Shown here in pieces: positions 6,946 through 12,684 of a stretch of DNA of 12,684 bases (position 1 is its first letter; each line of letters opens with the position of its first letter). Both the position numbers and the translations under genes were made by a program. The stretch is from an uncultured Lachnospiraceae bacterium (GTDB lineage Bacteria; Bacillota; Clostridia; Lachnospirales; Lachnospiraceae). The DNA lies in contig CAJOGB010000019.1 in NCBI GenBank assembly GCA_905233835.1, forward strand, positions 1 to 12,684, given 5' to 3'. Under the pieces are notes generated by a model. It worked only from the letters and a program-made list of their open reading frames with translations. It was not told where the DNA came from and did no database searches.

Positions 6946-7962
6946 TTAATCTTCAAATCCATTCGGATTATTCTTCTGCCATCTCCATGAGTCGGCACAC
7001 ATTTCTTTGATTCCGTACTTTGCGGTCCATCCAAGTTCTTCTTTTGCCAAAGTCGCATCGGAATAGCACGTAGCCACATCTCCGGCACGACGTGGTTTAA
7101 TCTGATAAGGAATTTTAATACCGTTAGCTTCCTCAAAGTTCTTAACGATATCAAGTACGCTGTATCCCACACCGGTTCCCAAGTTATAAATCTTAAGGCC
7201 GGCTTTTTCTTCAATCTTCTTTAAAGCAGCCACATGTCCTAAAGCTAAGTCTACAACGTGGATATAATCTCTGACACCGGTTCCGTCCGGAGTATCATAA
7301 TCATTTCCGAATACACCCAGTTCCTTTAATTTTCCAACTGCAACCTGAGTAATGTAGGGCATAAGATTGTTCGGAATTCCGTTTGGATTATCTCCGATAC
7401 GTCCTGACGGATGTGCTCCGATCGGATTGAAGTAACGAAGTAATACCACGTTCCACTCGTTATCCGCTTTTTGAATGTCGGATAAAATCTGCTCCAACAT
7501 AGACTTGGTCCATCCGTAAGGATTGGTACACTGTCCCTTCGGACAATTCTCGGTAATCGGAATCTCTGCCGGATTTCCGTATACGGTAGCGGAGGAAGAA
7601 AAGATAATATTCTTACAACCGTTCTTTCTCATTTCATCTACCAATGTAAGGGTGCCTGCGATATTGTTTTCATAATATTCCCAAGGCTTTTCTACGGATT
7701 CACCCACAGCCTTTAATCCCGCAAAATGAATACAGCTTTCAATTTTATTCTCAGAAAAAACTTTCTTTAAGATATCTCTGTCTAAAATATCACCTTTGTA
7801 GAATTTTAAATCTTTTCCGGTAAGCTCCTTTACTCTTTCCAAAGCCTTCTCTGAAGAATTGCACAAATTGTCCAAAACTACGACTTCATAGCCGGCATTT
7901 AAAAGTTCCACACAGGTATGAGATCCGATAAATCCCGCACCTCCTGTTACTAAAATTGCCAT
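6946..7962 (-). CDS. galE: UDP-glucose 4-epimerase
   Basis: A cytosolic enzyme of 338 residues, the same length as E. coli GalE, that interconverts UDP-glucose and UDP-galactose with bound NAD. Motifs are the Rossmann TGGAGFIG (5-12), SSSATVYG holding the catalytic Ser, NPYGWTKSMLEQ with the YxxxK pair, the RYFNPIGAHPSGRIG segment and GTGVRDYIHVVDLALGH. The start at 7962 is chosen over 7998 because GAGAGG lies seven bases upstream and the Rossmann strand MAILVTGG should begin at residue 1. It is the last gene of the cell-wall operon, 19 bases after the carboxypeptidase stop, and is followed directly by the shared terminator. No other Leloir-pathway genes are beside it, so a role in envelope polysaccharide supply is more likely than galactose use alone (inference). 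Confidence 0.95.
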   Translation of the reverse strand: MAILVTGGAGFIGSHTCVELLNAGYEVVVLDNLCNSSEKALERVKELTGKDLKFYKGDILDRDILKKVFSENKIESCIHFAGLKAVGESVEKPWEYYENNIAGTLTLVDEMRKNGCKNIIFSSSATVYGNPAEIPITENCPKGQCTNPYGWTKSMLEQILSDIQKADNEWNVVLLRYFNPIGAHPSGRIGDNPNGIPNNLMPYITQVAVGKLKELGVFGNDYDTPDGTGVRDYIHVVDLALGHVAALKKIEEKAGLKIYNLGTGVGYSVLDIVKNFEEANGIKIPYQIKPRRAGDVATCYSDATLAKEELGWTAKYGIKEMCADSWRWQKNNPNGFED

Positions 7963-7981
7963 AAATAAACCTCTCTTTCTA

Positions 7982-8971
7982 TCATTTGCCAAATGCAAGT
8001 ATTTGATTCATTAAATAATATAGATTAGCTCTACCGTCCGCTTTGTAGACGATGGAGATTAAATGCTCATTTCGTTCGTTTACGCTGTAGCACACCAAGC
8101 AGTATCCGGCATCAAAGGTGGTACCGGTTTTTCCGCCGATAACGTTAATACCCTCCGGCGCCTTTTTTTGTCCCGATAAATACCCACAGGTATTTGCCCA
8201 AGACTGCTGCTTCGCGTTTCCTGCTCTATCCGTATAATATACATCATAATTACTGGTCTGCATAATCTCAACGAAGTCGTTGTACTTCAATGCTTCGTTG
8301 GTAATTAAATACATGTCGTAAATCGTTGTATAATGGTCCTCATCATGTAAACCGTTTGGGGTTACAAAATGAGAATGACTGGCTCCGATTCGAGCGGCCT
8401 CTTCATTCATTAGTGCCACGAAAGTGTCCACATCTCCGCTGATACCTTCCGCAATCGCTACCGCAGCATCATTTCCGCTTCGAAGCATAAGTCCGTATAA
8501 CAGTTGGCGAAGAGTTAACACATCCCCGGGATTTAATTTACAGACGGAAGAATCGGATGCCTGTTTGCATGCATTTTCCGATACGGTAATCTGTTGTTCC
8601 AAATCTCCATATTTTATGGCAACATAAGCGGTTAAAATCTTCGTCGTGGATGCAGGATACAGTTTTCCCAAAACATTTTGAGCATATAAAACTTCCCGTG
8701 TATCCATATTAAACACGCCGGCGCCACCTGCCACAGAAGAATCCACCTGATCTGTCAAATAATCCTCTCCGTTTGTTACACAAATGGAGGATGACATCAG
8801 ATTGGAATTGGACTTCGGTGCGTTTAGAATGAGCCCCAAAGAATAGGAATCTTCATATACGGAATAGGGATTCTTTACTTCCACATCGGAAGAACACCCC
8901 GTTAAACAAACGGTAAGTGCGACCACCAAAAATACAGTAAAAATTTTATTTGTACATTTCACGCCACTCAA
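7982..8971 (-). CDS. D-alanyl-D-alanine carboxypeptidase lipoprotein (peptidase S11)
   Basis: A 329-residue low-molecular-weight penicillin-binding protein that trims the terminal D-Ala from peptidoglycan stem peptides outside the membrane. The three active-site motifs are complete: STTK (108-111), SGN (165-167) and KTG (281-283). Unlike DacA proteins anchored by a C-terminal amphipathic helix, this one ends soon after the catalytic domain and has an N-terminal lipobox, LTGC with Cys26, so it is probably a lipid-anchored surface enzyme. Residues 27-80 form a linker without clear domain. The start shown is TTG with GAGGAG three bases upstream; GTG at 8962, three codons in, is an equally possible start. 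Either way it overlaps the end of mgsA, implying translational coupling. A spore-type DacF/DacB-like role cannot be excluded. Confidence 0.88.
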   Translation of the reverse strand: MSGVKCTNKIFTVFLVVALTVCLTGCSSDVEVKNPYSVYEDSYSLGLILNAPKSNSNLMSSSICVTNGEDYLTDQVDSSVAGGAGVFNMDTREVLYAQNVLGKLYPASTTKILTAYVAIKYGDLEQQITVSENACKQASDSSVCKLNPGDVLTLRQLLYGLMLRSGNDAAVAIAEGISGDVDTFVALMNEEAARIGASHSHFVTPNGLHDEDHYTTIYDMYLITNEALKYNDFVEIMQTSNYDVYYTDRAGNAKQQSWANTCGYLSGQKKAPEGINVIGGKTGTTFDAGYCLVCYSVNERNEHLISIVYKADGRANLYYLMNQILAFGK

Positions 8972-9341
8972 GGTCTCCTCGATCTAATGACATAATTAAA
9001 AGCTCAGCCGTCGCCAAATTAGTAGCCAACGGAATATTATGAGCATCACACAAGCGAACAATGTTATTCACATCCGGTTCACTTGATTTTACATGCAGCG
9101 GATCCCGCAAAAAGATAACCAAATCAATTTGATTATGTTCAATCTGAGCACCCAACTGCTGTGTTCCGCCCAAACGACCGGCCAAATACTTATGAACCGT
9201 TAAATTCGTCGCTTCCTCCACAAGTCTTCCTGTGGTACCCGTGGCGTATAAATCGTTTCTGGATAACACTCCCCGATATGCGATACAGAAATTCTGCATC
9301 AGTTTTTTCTTGGAATCATGAGCAACCAATCCAATATTCAT
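8946..9341 (-). CDS. mgsA: Methylglyoxal synthase family protein with altered active site
   Basis: A 131-residue cytosolic protein of the family that turns dihydroxyacetone phosphate into methylglyoxal and phosphate. Family motifs are VAHDSKK (6-12), the phosphate-binding ATGTTG (33-38), LGGTQQLG (57-64), FLRDPL (77-82), EPDV (88-91) and PLATNLATAELL. Two residues differ from E. coli: the proposed base Asp71 (GGDQQ) is Thr (GGTQQ), and His98 (PHDPDV) is Ser (KSSEPDV). The other His and Asp of AHD are kept. Activity may therefore be reduced, changed or lost, unless the lineage uses this variant. The ATG at 9350 touches the AAGGAG ribosome-binding site, so the ATG at 9341, nine bases after it, is chosen. 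It sits between rodA and the carboxypeptidase gene, its usual clostridial place. Confidence 0.88.
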   Translation of the reverse strand: MNIGLVAHDSKKKLMQNFCIAYRGVLSRNDLYATGTTGRLVEEATNLTVHKYLAGRLGGTQQLGAQIEHNQIDLVIFLRDPLHVKSSEPDVNNIVRLCDAHNIPLATNLATAELLIMSLDRGDLEWREMYK

Positions 9342-9359
9342 TTGCTCCATCTCCTTAAA

Positions 9360-10463
9360 TTAATATTTCTTCGCCTGTAAACTAACGTTTAGTACAAACC
9401 CCATTCCAAAATACAACGTCACCAGAGACGTCAAACCGTAGCTCATAAACGGAAGGGTAAGTCCCGTATTGGGAAACAGCCCCGTAACTACGCAAATATT
9501 AACAAACGCCTGATAGCCAATCAAAGAAGCCATTCCGACGCAAATCAACTCGCCTGCCAAATCCTTAGCTTTTTTTGCGGTCTTTAAACAAAGAAGGGTA
9601 ATGGCAATCAAAAGGCCGATAATGATTAGGGAACCGATAAAACCGGTTTCCTCTCCCGCTACCGCAAAAATAAAGTCTGTCTGCGGTTCGGAAATATAAT
9701 TTCCGTTTTTCACAGACTCAATACTGTCCGTATTTAACCCTTTTCCGAACAGAATTCCGGAACCGATGGCCATAATGGCATTTTGTTGCTGATAAGAATA
9801 TTTCGGATATTCATCCGGATACAGCCAAGCCAAAATACGATAGTTCTGATATCCTTCCAAAACAGAAGAACCGCCATGAGTCAAAACAATCAAAATTACA
9901 ACCACTGTAACAAAACCGCCCACAACAGCCGGAATCACGATTTTATAGCTGAGTCCGGAATAAAAGACCATGGTGGCAATAATCAAAAATGTAACAACCG
10001 TGGTAGACAAATCCGGCTCCTTCATAATCAAAAGAAGGGGTAATCCCGCCAACACGGCCAAATAACCCAAGCGGCGAATTTCATTGATTTCATCCGCATA
10101 CTTCGACAGATAAAATGCAAAAAACAAAACCAAAAATATCTTTGCAATTTCCGAAGGCTGAAAACGAATGACCCCAAGGTCAATCCAACGAACCGCTCCA
10201 TGAGAAGCATGGCCGGCAATCAAAACGATACCCAAGAGAACAATTACCAGACCGTAAAACAGCCAATAGAACTGTAACACAAAGTCATAATCAATAAGTG
10301 CCACAGCCACCATTACCACGATACCGATAATCATACCGATAATCTGACGGTTCTGATAACTTTCATTTGCACTTCCGATAACCAAGATTCCGATGATGGA
10401 AATCGCAAATATACACGCTACCAAAAGATAGTTGAAGTTTTTAACTCTATAATTCCGAAACAT
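9360..10463 (-). CDS. rodA: RodA/FtsW-family SEDS peptidoglycan glycosyltransferase
   Basis: A 367-residue polytopic membrane protein that polymerises glycan strands from lipid II, normally paired with a class B PBP such as PBP2. Motifs are FQPSEIAKI on the third or fourth helix, KEPDLSTT (148-155) with the conserved loop Asp151 that SEDS enzymes need, SEPQTDFIFAVAGEETGFIG in the large extracellular loop, and the C-terminal LTLPFMSYGLTSLV; about ten helices fit the fold. RodA rather than FtsW is favoured by its place in the mrdA-min cluster, though SpoVE or FtsW is possible. Its ATG is only six bases after the minC stop and lacks any purine-rich ribosome-binding site, so it depends on coupling to minC translation. 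The partner PBP2 gene in this operon is broken. Confidence 0.9.
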   Translation of the reverse strand: MFRNYRVKNFNYLLVACIFAISIIGILVIGSANESYQNRQIIGMIIGIVVMVAVALIDYDFVLQFYWLFYGLVIVLLGIVLIAGHASHGAVRWIDLGVIRFQPSEIAKIFLVLFFAFYLSKYADEINEIRRLGYLAVLAGLPLLLIMKEPDLSTTVVTFLIIATMVFYSGLSYKIVIPAVVGGFVTVVVILIVLTHGGSSVLEGYQNYRILAWLYPDEYPKYSYQQQNAIMAIGSGILFGKGLNTDSIESVKNGNYISEPQTDFIFAVAGEETGFIGSLIIIGLLIAITLLCLKTAKKAKDLAGELICVGMASLIGYQAFVNICVVTGLFPNTGLTLPFMSYGLTSLVTLYFGMGFVLNVSLQAKKY

Positions 10464-10469
10464 GTTTAT

Positions 10470-11141
10470 TTAGAAAAGTATGCCGTTTTCCAAAGGCTCC
10501 ATCACCATTTCACCTTCGAAAATACAAACGCACTTCAACGTTCCCTTCTTATCTTTCTTCTTAAAAAATCCGCCTTTTTGTTCAAACAATTCCGGATTTT
10601 GCCACCTACACAAAGAAACGGCTTCGGTTTCAAAATCCGATGCGATGATGTAAGAAGACTCGTCTTTCTTTCTTCCGGCATCGATTTCGCCGTATACCGT
10701 ACCCAGAACTATAACGCTTCTGTCACAGCTTAATGTGACGCCTCTTTTCACATCTCCCAGGACCACCACGTCCCGGTCAAAATTCATGTCGTTATCCACG
10801 TCACCTTTTACTATTTTAGCATTTTGAAAGGCTTTTTCACAATAGAACTTATGAATTTTCTCGTCTACCGATTCCTTTACGGTCTCAAAAGAATCCCCAT
10901 CTTTTATCATCATAATTTTCACATGGGAATTAAGTTCAATGGACTCCACGATAGCCCTTGTCTCCTCGGAAGACAGTTCTCTTCCTCGAAGTTGCAATAT
11001 CGTTTGAATCTCACCAAAGATATCTTTATTATTTAAAAACTTATAGCAGACTTCCTCCACCAAATCCATAAATTCGCAATCCGGATCCAAATTAAGTTGT
11101 AATCCGTTGGAATTATATTTAATAACACAAAATTCAGCCAT
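10470..11141 (-). CDS. minC: Septum-site determining protein MinC, divergent and without MinD/MinE
   Basis: A 223-residue protein, normal MinC length (B. subtilis 226). The N-terminal FtsZ-inhibiting domain spans about 1-85 (VIKYNSNGLQLNLDP, LQLRGRELSSEE) and the C-terminal beta-helix about 105-185 (VVVLGDVKRGVTL, SVIVLGTVYGEIDAG). The C-terminal domain is unusual. The RSGQ motif that binds MinD in E. coli, expected near 110-116, reads IVKGDVD; the usual AGAxGN loop reads AGRKKDES; and the tail IRIxDxIARSPD is replaced by VSLCRWQNPEL. The gene follows mrdA by 18 bases with an AAGGAGAG site upstream. minD and minE, expected next, are missing from this locus. Without MinD it would not be expected to reach the membrane in the usual way, so it may be a relic or a repurposed protein. 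Confidence 0.8.
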   Translation of the reverse strand: MAEFCVIKYNSNGLQLNLDPDCEFMDLVEEVCYKFLNNKDIFGEIQTILQLRGRELSSEETRAIVESIELNSHVKIMMIKDGDSFETVKESVDEKIHKFYCEKAFQNAKIVKGDVDNDMNFDRDVVVLGDVKRGVTLSCDRSVIVLGTVYGEIDAGRKKDESSYIIASDFETEAVSLCRWQNPELFEQKGGFFKKKDKKGTLKCVCIFEGEMVMEPLENGILF

Positions 11142-11159
11142 GGTAATTTTTCTCTCCTT

Positions 11160-12684
11160 TTAGTCCGTCACACGGTTTGTGGACGTATTGGTGGTTGCTT
11201 CGCCGTTTACCAACTCTTCCGTATCTTCCACACCAAAGTAAGCGCTTAAGATATCCTTTGTTACTTCCGCAGCATTATGGGAGGTGTAACCGAAGGCAAT
11301 ACGTGTCGCTATGGCCACCTTTGGATTGTTATAAGGTGCATATCCCACAAACAAAGCGTGGTTCGGTCGGGTCTTTACCTGCTGCGCCGTACCGGTCTTT
11401 CCCGCTACTTCAATAGGGAAACCGTTAAAACAGCTTAAATTCTCCACAACCATTTTCATACCGCTGTGAATGGCAGACCACTCCATGGGATTTAAAACAT
11501 CCACCTGATTCTTTAACGTGGAAGAATACTCTTCTATGGTATTTCCTTCATTGTCGGTCACATGATCGAGGAGAGAAAGATCATAAACATTTCCGTTATT
11601 TGCCACCGCAGTCACGTAACGCGCCAATGCAATGGTGGTATAGTTGTTATCCGACTGTCCGATGGCAGCCATAACCGGGTACTCCGTGGCAATGGATGAT
11701 TGATTCTCTTCAATCTCGATACCGGTCTTTTGATCCAAACCAAACATCTGGGCATAGTTTTGAATCTTTTCGATACCCTTTTCATCGTTATAGTTGGATC
11801 CGCCTGCAAGCTCCCAACCCACTTCGTAGAAGAAATAGTTACATGAATCACGAAGAGCTTCGGAAACATTAATGGAACCGTGGCTGCTTGGATAATGCCA
11901 ACATCTCGGTTTATTGGACACCTTTTCAAATACAACACCGTCGTAAATCTCGGTGGAAGTTGTAATCACATTTTCCGCCAAGCCCGCAACGGAACTTAGC
12001 ATCTTAAACGTTGAACCCGGAGCGGTTCTTTGCTGGGTTGCATGGTTATACAAAGGATTGGATAAGTTATATACCAGTTTGGAATAATAGGACGAATCCT
12101 TTGCATTAATAAGCTTATTACTGTCCCGTTGGAAGGATCGATGACTACGCAAGATCCGGAGCAGGGATCCAGTGCCAATTCTCCCGGAGTAATCTCCAAG
12201 GATCGTATTTCCTCTTTTAAGAAGGAATAGGCCGGCAAAGCTCCGGAAGCCAGTGCATCACGTTTTTCTTCATTCCATTCCAAATATCCTTGGTCATAAA
12301 GAATTGCGCAGAGCTGATTTCCTGTAATCTCATCATTTAAAATCGCATACCGGAAAACGAGTTTTTCAAAATCCGTCTTGGAAAGAATGTCGGATTCAAT
12401 GTAATCCACCAACGCTTCGTACACTTCATCGGTATCCACGTATAAGGACTTCTGCGTAAAGGTAGTAATATCAATCCAGTCCATCTCGATACAATACTTT
12501 AAGTATTCCTCGGCGGATAACTCTTCGCTGGTCCACTGCTGATAAACTTTATCCGTGGAATCAACGGAATCGGAAAGCAAAACATTATTTGCTCGAAGTG
12601 TCTTTACAACATAAGTAATATACTGCTGTTGTTCCTCGGATAAATCACGGTAAGGTGCGGGATTTGAAGACAAAAGCATGGAAC
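11160..12684 (-). pseudogene. mrdA: Penicillin-binding protein 2 (class B PBP), frame-broken and cut by the window edge
   Basis: The gene enters from the right edge in one frame (bases 12684 to about 12125) and continues in another (about 12125 to 11160). Product: the transpeptidase that cross-links side-wall peptidoglycan together with RodA. The upstream frame holds the dimerisation-type region and ends with CSGSCVVIDPSNG at the start of the transpeptidase fold. The downstream frame has all catalytic motifs: STFK with nucleophile Ser at 12012-12014, SCN near 11838-11846, and KTG near 11391-11399. Between DPSNG and DSNKLINAKD about ten conserved residues (family pattern like VLALVSYPSY) are absent. 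The second frame alone has no signal or membrane anchor and no start with a ribosome-binding site, so it would not make a working enzyme. The membrane segment lies outside the window. Confidence 0.85.
12120..12125 (-). other. Deletion and frameshift junction in mrdA (GACAGT)
   Basis: On the minus strand the sequence across the break is GGGACAGTAATAAG. Read in the upstream frame it gives Gly-Thr-Val, the start of the conserved GTVLALV-type strand; read in the downstream frame it gives Asp-Ser-Asn-Lys, the end of the missing segment. The single GACAGT therefore fits the product of a deletion between two GACAGT copies lying in different frames. If family spacing holds, about 34 bases were lost, which also explains the frame change. 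The length is inferred, not observed. Confidence 0.6.

Noticed and set aside
12110..12152. Programmed -1 frameshifting to join the two mrdA frames
   Set aside because: No slippery heptamer is present, and a -1 shift would still lack about ten conserved residues, so deletion explains the data better.
1..12684. CRISPR arrays, tRNA/rRNA genes, IS elements, toxin-antitoxin or phage-defence modules
   Set aside because: No spaced repeats, tRNA folds, transposase motifs or defence-type domains were found by reading both strands; the genes are housekeeping types.

Overview
This window looks like a chromosomal housekeeping region of a low-to-moderate GC Firmicute, most likely a Lachnospiraceae-type Clostridium relative. 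The support is a pyrophosphate-type phosphofructokinase, a zinc-ribbon membrane protein paired with an HXXXDG acyltransferase, AAGGAG/GAGGAG ribosome-binding sites, clean sigma-A promoters, and a cell-shape cluster in the clostridial order mrdA-minC-...-rodA-mgsA. I see no phage, insertion sequence, CRISPR array, tRNA or rRNA. No gene-free stretch exceeds 300 bases.

Left part (1-1752): the start of a secreted protein that runs off the left edge (minus), a 66-residue two-helix membrane protein (minus), and a divergent PPi-dependent phosphofructokinase (plus) whose best promoter would start the mRNA at or next to its ATG. Middle-left (1753-3750): a translationally coupled pair on the minus strand, an HXXXDG acyltransferase followed by a zinc-ribbon membrane protein that seems to lack its usual C-terminus. 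Middle (3765-6944): a purine permease of the NCS2/AzgA type (minus), with its own promoter and hairpin terminator, divergent from a DUF1846 protein (plus). The DUF1846 gene ends in a hairpin that can also serve galE from the other side.

Right part (6946-12684): a tightly packed minus-strand operon read in the order mrdA (PBP2, broken), minC, rodA, mgsA, a D-alanyl-D-alanine carboxypeptidase lipoprotein, and galE. Most of it serves cell-wall elongation, septum placement and envelope sugar supply, with the methylglyoxal synthase as the usual clostridial passenger.

The most interesting part is signs of decay or rewiring in this cluster. The PBP2 gene has a frame break at a 6-bp GACAGT, where about ten conserved codons seem to be missing. 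minD and minE, normally between minC and rodA, are absent, and MinC lacks its RSGQ MinD-binding motif. The methylglyoxal synthase lacks two residues that act in catalysis in the E. coli enzyme. Together these suggest a lineage losing or remodelling rod-shape and mid-cell control, though the PBP2 break alone could be an assembly or strain-level error. I found no convincing undescribed multi-gene system.
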